Positions 44,641 through 54,621 of a DNA stretch of 64,000 bases are shown in pieces (positions within the stretch are counted from its first letter, which is position 1; the number at the start of each line of letters is the position of its first letter). Source of the stretch: Modicisalibacter luteus DSM 23508 (GTDB taxonomy: Bacteria; Pseudomonadota; Gammaproteobacteria; Pseudomonadales; Halomonadaceae); NCBI RefSeq assembly GCF_000378505.1, contig NZ_KB899989.1, positions 422,581 through 486,580 on the forward strand, in the 5' to 3' direction. The notes beneath the pieces were generated by a model that saw nothing but the letters and a program-made list of their open reading frames with translations, was not told the DNA's origin and did not search any database. The translations under genes and the position numbers were made by a program.

Positions 44641-46044
44641 TTAATTGGCCTGGTAACGATGCAGGCGATTGCGACGCTCGAACTCCTGAACCCGCTGACG
44701 GGCAAACTCGACGGTCTGCGCTGTCATCACACTGCGGTTTTCGTCCTTGAGCTCACCGCCCAGATGACGAACGAGCACCATGGCGGTCTCGACCATCGCT
44801 TCGAAGGCGGCGGCGGAATCCTGAGCGCCCGGCAGCGGCATCAGGAAGGTCACGCCAGGCGTGGAGAACTCGTCCATCGATTCCAGATCGAAAGTGCCCG
44901 GCTTGACGACATCGACCATCGCGAACTGCAACTCGCTCTCGTCATCTTCCGTTTCGTAGCGCAGGAAAATGCCCATTTCGCTGTAGCGCAAGCCACAGGC
45001 CAGCATCAGGTTGAGCAAGGCGGTACCGGAGAAGCCTTCCTCGTTACGGGCCAGCACGCTAATCACGATGACCTCATCGGCGCCGGCCAAGGTTTCTCGG
45101 GCGCGCTGGGCACTGACATTGTGACGACGTGCCTTTTCCACCACGGGATGCGGTGTCACGACGTCACTGGTCGTCTCAGCCGTAGTATCGAACCCCGCAT
45201 CGGCTGCTTCGGCATACGCCTCGTCTTCATTAGCCACAGCATGCCCCTGATACCCTACCGGCTGGAAGGGCGGCTCGAAAGCCGGTGCCTCGGGCTGGGC
45301 GTAGCGGGCTTTATGCGCTTCAGCTTCCCGGGCCGTGACAGCCGGATCCGTATCGTTCGGCTTGCCTTGCGAGGGTTCACCCAGCGAGGGCTCGCGATGC
45401 GGAGCATGCTCCTCATCGTCGTGCCGATGGAACGCAGAAGACATCTTGCTCATGGCACGCTGGCTACTGGAGCGCAGGGCGGCCGCCATACCGGCACGAT
45501 TGAAGCGCCCTGTCGGCGCCTCGGTCGGCTGATGCAGCGGCGTGTCGCGGCTTGTCTCTCGTGTCTTTGCATCCCGTGATTCGGTCGACGCCGGACGCTT
45601 GGCATGAATCGGCGCCTCACGGGCGACGGTCGCCGCCTCGTCCCTGCCGTGGTAATCACCACGCGACGCGCTGGCCGCCGGCTTTGCAGGTCCGGAATTC
45701 GCCTTGGATGCCGTCGCCCTGTCCTCCTGCTCCTTGGCCATGCGCGAAAAGACCTTGGACGGCCCCGGATGCTCCTGGCGCTCAAGCTTGGGCTTCGGTA
45801 CAACGGTTGGCTGCGCTGCCGATCTGATGACCCGCGCCCCTCCATTGGGCAATTCCCAGTTGATCTCTTCCTGACGGGCCGCTTCTTCAGGATCTGTCGT
45901 CGCGTCATCGTCATCACCCGCGCCTCGATCAATCTGATCCAGGCGGGGCACCCTGCGCTGACGCTGGAGGCGACGTACACCGTCAACGACGATGATCGTG
46001 ACCAGAACCAGCCCCAGAATTATCAACCATTCACGTAGTTCCAT
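44641..46044 (-). CDS. zipA: Cell division protein ZipA
   Basis: A 467-residue inner-membrane division protein. The N-terminal anchor is ELREWLIILGLVLVTIIVVD, followed by a basic stretch RRLQRQRR, a long disordered charged and Pro/Gln-rich linker (about residues 30-320), and the C-terminal FtsZ-binding domain with VISVLARNEEGFSGTALLNL, YSEMGIFLRYE and PGVTFLMPLPGAQDS. It links the Z ring to the membrane. The linker is longer and more acidic than in E. coli (328 residues in all), as expected for a halophile. The ATG at 46044 fits the anchor; upstream 192 bp to smc are AT-rich and probably hold its promoter. Confidence 0.94.
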   Translation of the reverse strand: MELREWLIILGLVLVTIIVVDGVRRLQRQRRVPRLDQIDRGAGDDDDATTDPEEAARQEEINWELPNGGARVIRSAAQPTVVPKPKLERQEHPGPSKVFSRMAKEQEDRATASKANSGPAKPAASASRGDYHGRDEAATVAREAPIHAKRPASTESRDAKTRETSRDTPLHQPTEAPTGRFNRAGMAAALRSSSQRAMSKMSSAFHRHDDEEHAPHREPSLGEPSQGKPNDTDPAVTAREAEAHKARYAQPEAPAFEPPFQPVGYQGHAVANEDEAYAEAADAGFDTTAETTSDVVTPHPVVEKARRHNVSAQRARETLAGADEVIVISVLARNEEGFSGTALLNLMLACGLRYSEMGIFLRYETEDDESELQFAMVDVVKPGTFDLESMDEFSTPGVTFLMPLPGAQDSAAAFEAMVETAMVLVRHLGGELKDENRSVMTAQTVEFARQRVQEFERRNRLHRYQAN

Positions 46045-46236
46045 GGGTCGTCTTGCCTGTTTGCTAAGGCGCCATGCCATATTTATTCATGACTAGCATA
46101 GCGCGATTATCAAAAAAAGGGCTACTTTTTTTGAATGTCAAGTTTTTACCTCAGCCCCAGCACAATTGCCCTTCATTCCCTGATTCTTTTTCAGTAAAAA
46201 ACTAGTATTAACATTTCTAAATAAGGTAATTATTGC

Positions 46237-49200
46237 TCATGCTTCGGCGAGTTCGGCCGCTTCTTCGACACCCACCGCAACCAGGCGAGACACGCCGGGC
46301 TCCTGCATGGTCACGCCCATCAGCCGATCCGCCGCCTCCATGGCAATCTTGTTGTGTGTGATATAGATGAACTGTACCGACTCCGACATATCCTTGACCA
46401 GCTTTGCGTAGCGTCCCACATTGGCATCGTCCAACGGCGCATCGACTTCGTCGAGCATACAGAACGGCGCCGGGTTAAGCTGGAAAATCGCAAAGACCAG
46501 GGAGAGTGCCGTCAACGCCTTTTCCCCACCTGATAACAGATGGATCGTGCTGTTCTTCTTGCCAGGCGGTCGCGCCATGATCGCCACGCCCGTCTCCAGC
46601 AGGTCATCGCCGGTCAAGGTCAACCAGGCCGTACCTCCGCCAAAGACCTTGGGGAAAAGCTGCGAGACGCCTTCGTTGACCTGATCGAAAGTCTGCTTGA
46701 AGCGGGTTCGTGTTTCTTGATCGATCTTGCGTATGGCCCGTTCCAAAGTCTCGAGCGCCTCGGTCAATTCTGCATGTTGACCCTCTAGGTAGTCCCGACG
46801 TTCCGCCTGCTGGTCATATTCTTCGATTGCCGCCAGATTGATGGCCCCGAGGCGGCGAACCTTCTCACCGATTTCCTCCAGCCGCGTCTGCCAGGCCGAC
46901 TCGGTGGCATTGGGATCGAGAGCGTCTTCCAGCTCCGCCGCCGTGCAGCCGAGCTCGGCCAATGCCTCGTCCTGAGCATCGGCCTTGAGCTTGAGTGCCT
47001 GGACCTGCATGCGCCCTTCTTCGAGTCGACTGCGAATACCTTCCAGATTACGTTCATGCTGTTGCCGAGTAACCTCGGTCTCGCGCAATACATCGGCCAG
47101 TTGCTGGGCCTCGCCGCGACAGGCGTTAAGCGCTTGTTCCTCGCGGGCCCGCCGATCGAGCAGTTCGTCGAGCTGCTCACGTCCCTCCTCGCCTGGCTCG
47201 CGTAATTCCTCGCGCTGCTCCTCGAGTTCGGCACACTTTTCCTGCAGTCGAGCCCGGGTTTCTCCGCTACGCTCGCGCTGCTGTACCAAGCCGGCACGCT
47301 CGGTGGTCAGGCGCTGGGATTCGAGAGCTAGCTGCTGAGTACGCTCCTGCATGGGGCGCTGGCGGGCGCGCAGCCCGGATAACGTTTCCTGGGTCTCGCG
47401 GCGACCACGATCAATATCCTCGCGCTGTTGGCTGCTGTGTTCAAGGGTCGCCATGGCCGATTGCCACCGCTCCCGAGCCTCTTCGAGTTCCAGGGCGCGT
47501 TCTTCACGCCCCTCTTCCAGGCCCGCGATTTCCTCGAGGAGGTCACGGGCACGGGAATCGACATGCTCCAGTCTCGAAGCCAGATTGGCTTCCTGCAGCG
47601 CAACCTGCTGGCGACGTTGGGACAGCTCACGCTCCTCGACCCGGCATTGCTCCAGCGTCTGTTCGCTACCGGCATCCTGCGCCTGCGCTTCGATCAACTG
47701 CGACTCATGGTCTGTCAGTTGCTGATCCACGGCCTCCAGTTCGGCAACGACCTCATCGCGACGGCGCTGCTGGGCCAGCACACTGTCGGCGCTATCCCCC
47801 TGGCCCCGTCGGCGTGCCCAGCCGCGCCCCAGCCACAGGCCATCGGTGGTCAGCACGCTCTCGCCGGGAGCCAGCTGCTCGCGCAGGCGCCAGGCAGACT
47901 CGTGGCTGTCGGCACAACGGATGGCAGCGAGCAACGAGGAAGCGGCGCCGGCTCCGCTAACCTTGGATGCCAGGCTCTGCGCTGGGGCGTCGCTCACATC
48001 CTCCGTCCCGAGTAATGCCAGTTCGCCGCTCTCAAGATGATCTGCCAGCGCCTCGCGCGCCGGCGAGGACAGCAGACGCGCGTTGAGCCAAGGAGCCAGC
48101 ACCCAGGAAGTGGCGTCCTCCCACCCCGACGCGACACGGATATGCTCGGCCAGCCGTGGCGCCGACGCCAGGCCATGGCGTGCGAGCAGCGCCTCGACCT
48201 CCGCATCGCTGTCGCTGAGGCTGGCCTGGATAAGCGCTTCAAGCGAAGCAAGCTCGCCCTGCAGCCGGCTACGGCGCTGACGTTCCTGCTCACGGGCGGT
48301 TTCGAGCCAGCGCATTGTCTCGCGGGCCTGCTCACGGGCGGACTGCAACGTCTCACGACGCGCTTCCAGCGCCTCAAGCTGCAGATCGATCTCGGCCAGT
48401 TGCTCGCCTAGCTCCTCGCGGCGCTCCCGTAATTCTTGCTGGTCGGGCAGTTCGCCGAGCTGCTGCCGACGGCGCTGCATGTCAGTGGCCAGCGACTCCA
48501 GGCTGCGTTCCAGATGCCGCACCCGGTCCTGGCTGCGCTCGGCCTCGTGGCCGGCCTGACGATCCGCTTCGCTGAACTGCTCCCAACGCTGCTGGGCATC
48601 CTCGTGGGCTTGCTCGGCTTCTTCCAGGGCGGCTTCGAGTTCCGCCAATGACTCGGCGAGTTCTTCCTGCTCGGGCCCTAGCGTCTCCAGGCGCTCGTCG
48701 AGGTCGGCCAATCGCTGGTCGTCGGTCTCTCCGAGTCGGTCGAGCTCAGCCAGTTCGCGGCGGGATGACTCCAGATCGCGTGCCAGTTGTTGTTCCTGGC
48801 TGCGGGCGTGCTCGAGACGCTGCTCCAAACGCGCAATGGCCGCCCCCGTCTCGTAAAAGCGCGCCTGATGCCCTTCGAGCAACTCGGCGAGCCGGTCGTG
48901 CTCCAGGCGTGCCTCCTCGAGGCGGCTCTCGCATTGGCGACTGCCGAGAATCTCGCGCTCGACCTGGGTCTCGAGCTCACGTACCCGCGACTCCTGTTCG
49001 TTCTGCTGGGCACGCAGGGCGCGACCGCGCAATAGCGCCAGCTCGCCCTTGAGGCGATGTTCTTCCTGCTTGAGTGTCTGGTAACGGCGGGCGGCTTCGG
49101 CCTGGCGCTTGAGGCGCTCGAGCTGCTTGTCGAGCTCCTCGCGAATGTCGTCGAGACGCTCGAGATTCTCCTGGGTGCGACGCATGCGGTTCTCAGTCTC

Positions 49201-49734
49201 GCGGCGGCGCTCCTTGTACTTGGATATGCCGGCGGCCTCCTCGAGCGTCGAACGCAACTCCTCGGGGCGCGCCTCGATCAGCCGCGAGATCATGCCCTGG
49301 CCGATGATGGCGTAGGAGCGCGGGCCCAGGCCGGTCCCCATGAACAGATCGGCAATATCGCGGCGGCGACACTTCTGCCCATTGAAGAAATAGCTCGATT
49401 GGGCATCGCGGGTCACAGTACGCTTGACGGCAATCTCGGCGTACTGGGCATACGGGCCGCCCATGCTGCCGTCGCGATTGTCGAACAGCAGTTCGATGCT
49501 GGCCTGGCCCACCGGCTTGCGCCCAGTGGAGCCGTTGAAGATGACATCGGTCATCGACTCGCCGCGCAGGGTCTTGGCGGACGACTCGCCCATTACCCAG
49601 CGCACCGCGTCGATAACATTGGACTTGCCGCAACCGTTGGGACCGACGATCGCTGTCATGTTGCCATCGAAAGGCACAGTGACGGGATCGACGAAGGACT
49701 TGAAACCGGCCAGGCGGATCGACTTGAGGCGCAT
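46237..49734 (-). CDS. smc: Chromosome segregation ATPase SMC
   Basis: A 1165-residue condensin ATPase. The head has FKSFVDPVTVPFDG and Walker A VGPNGCGKSNVIDAVRW (residues 30-46). Two long Arg/Glu/Gln coiled coils flank a hinge near residues 510-640 (SGWEDATSWVLAPWLNARLL). The C-terminal head has the ABC signature LLSGGEKALTALSLVFAIF and Walker B PFCMLDEVDAPLDDANV. It organises and segregates the chromosome as an SMC dimer with ScpAB. The start lies only 3 nt after the ccmI stop, so smc is probably the last gene of the ccm transcript, though an internal promoter is likely. Presence of SMC instead of MukB fits a non-enteric gammaproteobacterium. Confidence 0.97.
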   Translation of the reverse strand: MRLKSIRLAGFKSFVDPVTVPFDGNMTAIVGPNGCGKSNVIDAVRWVMGESSAKTLRGESMTDVIFNGSTGRKPVGQASIELLFDNRDGSMGGPYAQYAEIAVKRTVTRDAQSSYFFNGQKCRRRDIADLFMGTGLGPRSYAIIGQGMISRLIEARPEELRSTLEEAAGISKYKERRRETENRMRRTQENLERLDDIREELDKQLERLKRQAEAARRYQTLKQEEHRLKGELALLRGRALRAQQNEQESRVRELETQVEREILGSRQCESRLEEARLEHDRLAELLEGHQARFYETGAAIARLEQRLEHARSQEQQLARDLESSRRELAELDRLGETDDQRLADLDERLETLGPEQEELAESLAELEAALEEAEQAHEDAQQRWEQFSEADRQAGHEAERSQDRVRHLERSLESLATDMQRRRQQLGELPDQQELRERREELGEQLAEIDLQLEALEARRETLQSAREQARETMRWLETAREQERQRRSRLQGELASLEALIQASLSDSDAEVEALLARHGLASAPRLAEHIRVASGWEDATSWVLAPWLNARLLSSPAREALADHLESGELALLGTEDVSDAPAQSLASKVSGAGAASSLLAAIRCADSHESAWRLREQLAPGESVLTTDGLWLGRGWARRRGQGDSADSVLAQQRRRDEVVAELEAVDQQLTDHESQLIEAQAQDAGSEQTLEQCRVEERELSQRRQQVALQEANLASRLEHVDSRARDLLEEIAGLEEGREERALELEEARERWQSAMATLEHSSQQREDIDRGRRETQETLSGLRARQRPMQERTQQLALESQRLTTERAGLVQQRERSGETRARLQEKCAELEEQREELREPGEEGREQLDELLDRRAREEQALNACRGEAQQLADVLRETEVTRQQHERNLEGIRSRLEEGRMQVQALKLKADAQDEALAELGCTAAELEDALDPNATESAWQTRLEEIGEKVRRLGAINLAAIEEYDQQAERRDYLEGQHAELTEALETLERAIRKIDQETRTRFKQTFDQVNEGVSQLFPKVFGGGTAWLTLTGDDLLETGVAIMARPPGKKNSTIHLLSGGEKALTALSLVFAIFQLNPAPFCMLDEVDAPLDDANVGRYAKLVKDMSESVQFIYITHNKIAMEAADRLMGVTMQEPGVSRLVAVGVEEAAELAEA

Positions 49735-49737
49735 GCT

Positions 49738-50976
49738 TTAGTCCACGACGCTGTTGATAGTGACGGCCACCGGGCCCTCGGCGTCAGCCAGCGTCACTGG
49801 CCCGGCCTGGCCAGCCAAGTCGCCGGGCTGGGGCATGGCCTCTCCAGATGCCGAGACACGCACTGTCAGGTTGACCTCATCAACCTGGGAGAGCCGCGCC
49901 ATGGGTGCCATGGCGTCGCTATCGTCGAGCGTCACCTCGAATGGTAGATCGGCCACCGTGGCGCGCTCGACGGCTAGGGGGGGCAGTTTGCCTTCGACGT
50001 CGCGGGCCACCACGAACACCGTGTCGCTCTGGCTTGCCCGCGAGCGCAGGTGATCGGCCAGACTGACATTGACGATCAGCGACGGGCCGCCGCCCGGCGC
50101 CTTCGATGCCTCGGGGGCAATACCCAGGCGCTGCTGGGCAGTGGCGATGCCGTCGCGCAGGGCATCGGCTGCCCCAGGGTCGTTGAAACCGGCAATGGCC
50201 CGGCGCCAATAATCGATGGCCTCCTCGTAGCGGCCATGATCAAAGGCCTCGATCCCCAGCATGCTGAGCACGGTAGGCTGGCGAGGGTCCCGGGACAGCA
50301 CTTCGTCGACCAGGGCCTGCACGTCATCGGTCAGGGTGCGGTTGGCGATGAGGAACTTCATTTGTGCCAGTTGCGCCAAGAGATTGACCTGCCGACCTTC
50401 CAGCGAGATCAGCCGCTCGAGTGCGGCACTGGCCTTCTCGAATTGGCCACTGTCGCGGTAGAGCGGAAACAGCGACAGCCACACCTTGGGGTTTTCGGGC
50501 TGCCGTTCGGCCTGGTCCTCGAATCGCTCGATCAGCATCGGCAATGAGCCATCGGGAGAACTGATGACCTCCTGGCGCACAGCGAACAGTGCCAGATCGC
50601 CTTCGGCCCCTTCACGCTGATACCAGACGACGCTGCTCACCACGAGAGCCACCATCAGCACTGGCACCAGGGCACGGCCCGCCCGGGGCGGCTTGAGGGG
50701 AGCGTGACGGCGAAACTCGGTGTCCTCGAGCAGGCTGCGATCAAGATCCAGGCGACTCTCCTCGAAGCGCATCGCGTCGATCTCGCCGCGCTCACGTGCC
50801 GCTTCCAGCGACGCTAGACGCCGATGATAGACCGCTACGTTCTGTGCCTCGTCTCGCTGCTCGGTCTCGTAGGCCTGCTGGGCGGCATGCACTGCAGCGG
50901 CTCGCCGCAATGGCAACACGAGCAGCCACAGGGCCGGCAACAGCAGCAACCCCAGTGCTAACCACAGCAGGTTCAT
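49738..50976 (-). CDS. ccmI: Cytochrome c maturation protein CcmI
   Basis: A 412-residue membrane-bound apocytochrome chaperone. Two membrane helices (LLWLALGLLLLPALWLLVLP and LVPVLMVALVVSSVVWYQ) bracket a cytoplasmic leucine-zipper-like coil (YHRRLASLEAARERGEIDAM). The periplasmic part has TPR-like repeats (PENPKVWLSLFPLYRDSGQF, YEEAIDYWRRAIAGF) and a C-terminal beta domain. It delivers apocytochrome c to the haem ligation complex CcmF/H. ATG 50976 has AGAGGA 5 nt upstream and overlaps the ccmH stop by 4 nt. Confidence 0.92.
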   Translation of the reverse strand: MNLLWLALGLLLLPALWLLVLPLRRAAAVHAAQQAYETEQRDEAQNVAVYHRRLASLEAARERGEIDAMRFEESRLDLDRSLLEDTEFRRHAPLKPPRAGRALVPVLMVALVVSSVVWYQREGAEGDLALFAVRQEVISSPDGSLPMLIERFEDQAERQPENPKVWLSLFPLYRDSGQFEKASAALERLISLEGRQVNLLAQLAQMKFLIANRTLTDDVQALVDEVLSRDPRQPTVLSMLGIEAFDHGRYEEAIDYWRRAIAGFNDPGAADALRDGIATAQQRLGIAPEASKAPGGGPSLIVNVSLADHLRSRASQSDTVFVVARDVEGKLPPLAVERATVADLPFEVTLDDSDAMAPMARLSQVDEVNLTVRVSASGEAMPQPGDLAGQAGPVTLADAEGPVAVTINSVVD

Positions 50977-51464
50977 TGCGTCCTCTCTCGATTGATCAGT
51001 GCATCCAGCCGCTCCCGCTCTTCGCGGCTCAGGGCCCGATTCGAAGCGCTGCGTCGCGCACGGACGATCAGGGCGATAACGATGCCCCCCATCACCACCA
51101 GCGCTGCCGGCAACCCCCACAGCACCCAGGTGCGGTCGGTCAGGCGCGGATTGTAGAGTACGTACTCGCCGAAACGATCGATCATGTAATCCTGGATCTC
51201 ACGATCGGAGCGGCCCTCACTGAGCAGTTGCGCGACACGCTCGCGCATGTCTTCGGCAATCGGCGAATTGGAATCCCCAATGGCCTGGTTGGCACATTTG
51301 GGGCAGCGCAGCGAGTCGGTCAGGGATTCGTAACGCTGCGTCATGACCGGGTCATTGAACTGGCGAACCTCGATGGCCGCCATCGCCAGACCTGCAGCGA
51401 ACAGTAACATTGCCAGCAGGCTGGCAGTCAGAAGCCTATGCAGCGGCGTCATTCGCTTCGCCAT
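50973..51464 (-). CDS. ccmH: Cytochrome c maturation protein CcmH
   Basis: A 163-residue periplasmic thiol-oxidoreductase anchored by a C-terminal helix (WVLWGLPAALVVMGGIVIAL). A signal peptide precedes the redox motif SLRCPKCANQAIGDSNSPIA with Cys 54 and Cys 57. It keeps the CxxCH thiols of apocytochrome c reduced for haem attachment. Only the N-terminal, CcmH-proper portion is present; the TPR part is a separate gene, ccmI, unlike E. coli CcmH. GGAGGTGGAG precedes the ATG, which overlaps ccmG. Confidence 0.95.
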   Translation of the reverse strand: MAKRMTPLHRLLTASLLAMLLFAAGLAMAAIEVRQFNDPVMTQRYESLTDSLRCPKCANQAIGDSNSPIAEDMRERVAQLLSEGRSDREIQDYMIDRFGEYVLYNPRLTDRTWVLWGLPAALVVMGGIVIALIVRARRSASNRALSREERERLDALINRERTQ

Positions 51465-51982
51465 TTCTCCACCTCCGGCAGAATGACCTGTTCGACGTCT
51501 TCGGGCGTGATATATCCCGTATGGTGGTAGCGGATGATACCGTCGGCATCGACCAGGAAGGTTTCGGGCGCACCGTAAACGCCCAGATCGAAGCCCAAGC
51601 TGCCTTCAGGATCGAAGATATTGAGTTCGAAGGGGTTGCCGAACTCCTTGAGGAATTCCTGTCCCTTGGCCCGAGTGTCCTTGTAATCGACACCCACCAG
51701 GCGTACGCCGCGCTCGGCCAGCTCCAATAACTGGGGCATCTCCTGCTTGCAGGTCGGACACCACTCGCCCCACACGTTGACCAATGTGACCTGTCCCTTC
51801 AACAATGACTCGTCGACCATAGCCTCGGGATCCTCCAGAGTGGCCAACTCGAAAGCGGGAAACTCTCGAGCCAGCAATGCCGAGTCGCGCGCACTGGGGT
51901 TCATCGACAATCCCTGATAGAGGAACACGGCGAGAACGCCAAAGAGCACCAAGGGAATCAGCAGCAACAGCCGACGCCTCAT
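51449..51982 (-). CDS. ccmG: Thiol:disulfide interchange protein CcmG (DsbE)
   Basis: A 177-residue membrane-tethered thioredoxin-fold protein. The N-terminal anchor is RRRLLLLIPLVLFGVLAVFL, and the active site is VNVWGEWCPTCKQEMPQLLE (Cys 75 and Cys 78). The family acid-groove segment GVDYKDTRAKGQEFLKEFGN and cis-proline VYGAPETFLVDADG follow. It reduces CcmH or apocytochrome c, drawing electrons from DsbD. AAGGAGG precedes the ATG; ATGA overlap with ccmF indicates coupling. Confidence 0.96.
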   Translation of the reverse strand: MRRRLLLLIPLVLFGVLAVFLYQGLSMNPSARDSALLAREFPAFELATLEDPEAMVDESLLKGQVTLVNVWGEWCPTCKQEMPQLLELAERGVRLVGVDYKDTRAKGQEFLKEFGNPFELNIFDPEGSLGFDLGVYGAPETFLVDADGIIRYHHTGYITPEDVEQVILPEVEKWRSE

Positions 51983-53970
51983 GCCCGAACCTCCTTCTGC
52001 TCGCTGTGTGCTTGGATCGCGGTGCTACGCACCCGACGATAGCGGCGGTCGACAACAGCCAGAATCCCGCCCAGGGCCATCAACAGGCCACCAAGCCACA
52101 GCCAGCGCACGAAAGGCTTGTACTGGATGCGTAGTGCCCAGGCCCCGTCGCCGAGATCCTCTCCCATCGCCACGTACAGGTCACGCAGCAGACCAGGGCG
52201 CAGCGCGACATCGGTCATCGGCATGCCTCGGGCGAGGTAGAGACGCTTCTCGGGATGCATGGTGAAGGCATGCTCCCCGTCGTGACTGACCGCAATGGTG
52301 GCAGTATCGGCGATGAAATTGGGACCACGCCGCTCGCGCAGGTCCTGCATGGTGAAGGTGTAGCCGGCGACTTCGACGCTATCGCCCGGGGCCAGGCGAA
52401 CGTTACGCTCGATGTTGTAATGCGACACGACGGTGACCCCGACAATCGTTACCGCCAACCCCATGTGGCCCATGAACATGCCCCAATAGGCCGGCGTCAG
52501 GCGCCTCAGCCCGGCGCCTAGAGACGAGGCATTGCGTAGTTTGTCGAACAGATCGCGGACCAGCGAGAGTGTCAGCCACAGCGCTGCGGCCAGGCCCAGC
52601 GACACCCAGAGGTTCCATTCGCCACCATAAATCAGCGGTAGTACGGCGGCGAGTATCAGCGCGGCCAGACCGGCCCATACCAAACGTCGAAACAGCTCGC
52701 GACCGGGCATGCGTTTCCAGCGTGCTACCGGGCCAAGCCCCATGACGATGCATAGCAGGACCGTGAGCGGCACGAACAGGGTATTGAAGTACGGCGGGCC
52801 GACACTGATCTTGCCCAGACCCAGCGAGTCGAGCAACAGCGGGTAGACGGTGCCCAGCAGCACGGTAACGGTCATGATGACCAGCAGAATGTTGTTGGCG
52901 AGTAGCAGAGAGTCGCGTGACAGCCAATTGAAGCCCACCATGTGGCTGACGCGGGGTGCGCGCAAGGCGAAGATCAGCAGCGATATGCCCACAGTCAGAC
53001 CCAGCAGTACCAGAATGAAGGTACCGCGTGCCGGATCGTTGGCGAAGGCGTGCACCGAGGTCAGCACGCCGGAGCGCACCAGGAATGTGCCCAACAGTGA
53101 CAGCGAGAAGGTGATGATTGCCAGCAGGACAGTCCAGCTCTTGAAGCTGCCACGCTTCTCGGTCACCGCCAATGAGTGCATCAGTGCCGTGCCGGCCAGC
53201 CAGGGTAACAGCGAGGCGTTCTCGACCGGGTCCCAGAACCACCAGCCGCCCCAGCCCAGCTCGTAGTAGGCCCACCAGCTGCCCAGCGCGATGCCAACGG
53301 TCAGAAACGCCCAGGCGATATTGGTCCAAGGCCGCGCCCAGCGCGTCCAGGCAGCGTCCAGACGCCCGCCGATCAACGCGGCAATGGCGAAGGCAAACAC
53401 TACCGAGAAACCTACATAGCCCATGTACAGCATCGGCGGATGAATGATCAGACCAAAATCCTGCAGGAGCGGATTGAGGTCGGCGCCGTCCTGCGGCACG
53501 TCGGGCAACAGGCGCTCGAAAGGGTTGGAGGTCATCAGGATAAACAGGATGAAGCCGACACTGACCCAGCCCATCACACCCAGCACCCGGGCCAGCATGT
53601 CGTGAGGCAGCTGCGACGAGAATCGGCTGACGGCGAACCCCCAGCCGCCCATGAGCAGGCTCCACAGCAGTACCGAACCTTCGTGGCTGCCCCACACGGC
53701 ACTGAACTTATAGTACCAGGGCAGCATCGAGTTGGAGTTATTGGCGACGTAGGCCACGCTGAAATCATCGATCAGGAAGCTAGCGGTCAGGCAGAAATAG
53801 GCCAGCAGCAGAAACAGGAACTGTCCGCTCGCCATGGGGCGCGCGAAGGCCATCCACAGCGGTCGCCGTGTCATTGCCCCGGCCATCGGCACCGTGGCCT
53901 GCAGCACGGCCATGAGCAGGGCCAGGATCAGCGCAAAGTGGCCGATTTCGGGAATGATCTTGTCCAGCAT
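51979..53970 (-). CDS. ccmF: Haem lyase CcmF
   Basis: A 663-residue polytopic membrane protein with roughly 15 helices. The WWD-type haem-handling domain reads SWWAYYELGWGGWWFWDPVE, and periplasmic-facing histidines lie in segments such as WGSHEGSVLLWSLLMGGWGF and IHPPMLYMGYVGFSVVFAFA. It joins haem from holo-CcmE to apocytochrome c with CcmH/I. It lies 14 nt after ccmE. Confidence 0.97.
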   Translation of the reverse strand: MLDKIIPEIGHFALILALLMAVLQATVPMAGAMTRRPLWMAFARPMASGQFLFLLLAYFCLTASFLIDDFSVAYVANNSNSMLPWYYKFSAVWGSHEGSVLLWSLLMGGWGFAVSRFSSQLPHDMLARVLGVMGWVSVGFILFILMTSNPFERLLPDVPQDGADLNPLLQDFGLIIHPPMLYMGYVGFSVVFAFAIAALIGGRLDAAWTRWARPWTNIAWAFLTVGIALGSWWAYYELGWGGWWFWDPVENASLLPWLAGTALMHSLAVTEKRGSFKSWTVLLAIITFSLSLLGTFLVRSGVLTSVHAFANDPARGTFILVLLGLTVGISLLIFALRAPRVSHMVGFNWLSRDSLLLANNILLVIMTVTVLLGTVYPLLLDSLGLGKISVGPPYFNTLFVPLTVLLCIVMGLGPVARWKRMPGRELFRRLVWAGLAALILAAVLPLIYGGEWNLWVSLGLAAALWLTLSLVRDLFDKLRNASSLGAGLRRLTPAYWGMFMGHMGLAVTIVGVTVVSHYNIERNVRLAPGDSVEVAGYTFTMQDLRERRGPNFIADTATIAVSHDGEHAFTMHPEKRLYLARGMPMTDVALRPGLLRDLYVAMGEDLGDGAWALRIQYKPFVRWLWLGGLLMALGGILAVVDRRYRRVRSTAIQAHSEQKEVRA

Positions 53971-53984
53971 GGGCTTGCCTCTAC

Positions 53985-54431
53985 CTACTTGGCGATGGTT
54001 TCGGTGGGCATCTTGCCCTTCAGGGCCTCGGCCACCTCGGGCGGCATGTAGTTCTCATCGTGCTTGGCGAGCACCTGGTCGGCCCGAAGCAGGCCGTTGC
54101 CATTCAATTCTCCAACCACCACCACTCCCTGCCCTTCGCGGAAAAGATCCGGCAGGATCCCGCTGTAGCGAACCTCAAGGTCGCTCTCGTAGTCAGTGAC
54201 CATGAAGCTGACGTCAAGACTCTCGCTGTCGCGCTTTACGCTACCGGCCTTGACCATGCCACCGGCCCGAATCTGACGATCCACCGGCGCCTCGCCGCTG
54301 GCGATCTGCGCCGGACTGAAGAACAGGTTGATGTTACTGCTCAGCGAGTACAGGGTCAGTCCTACGGCAATGGCGGCCAGGGCCACCAGGCCGAGAATCA
54401 GATAGAGGCGCTGCTTGCGTTTAGGGTTCAT
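53985..54431 (-). CDS. ccmE: Haem chaperone CcmE
   Basis: A 148-residue membrane-anchored periplasmic OB-fold protein. After the N-terminal helix [20 protein letters not shown] comes the beta barrel ([34 protein letters not shown]). The covalent haem-binding motif is [11 protein letters not shown] with His 124 and Tyr 128. It accepts haem from CcmC and passes it to CcmF. It overlaps ccmD by 11 nt. Confidence 0.97.
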   Translation of the reverse strand: MNPKRKQRLYLILGLVALAAIAVGLTLYSLSSNINLFFSPAQIASGEAPVDRQIRAGGMVKAGSVKRDSESLDVSFMVTDYESDLEVRYSGILPDLFREGQGVVVVGELNGNGLLRADQVLAKHDENYMPPEVAEALKGKMPTETIAK

Positions 54432-54621
54432 GAAGCTCTCTTTCGCTCAGGTTACGCTCCCTGCGATTGCGCCGCTGAAGTTCGCGTATCAGCTGGCGAC
54501 GCTCAGCGCGGGCATGTACCGCACTGGCCACTAACAGCGCCGCAGTCACCCCCCAGGCGGACCAGACGTAAGGCGCATGTCCGCCCATGGCGACCAAGGC
54601 ATGCAACGAATCAAAGGCCAT
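54421..54621 (-). CDS. ccmD: Cytochrome c maturation protein CcmD
   Basis: A 66-residue single-pass membrane protein. [20 protein letters not shown] then a helix [17 protein letters not shown], followed by a basic Arg-rich tail, is the standard CcmD layout, with the conserved GGHAxYVW. It helps release holo-CcmE from the CcmABC complex. ATG 54621 overlaps ccmC by 11 nt; a longer frame from 54696 lies inside ccmC and is not credible. Confidence 0.92.
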   Translation of the reverse strand: MAFDSLHALVAMGGHAPYVWSAWGVTAALLVASAVHARAERRQLIRELQRRNRRERNLSERELHEP

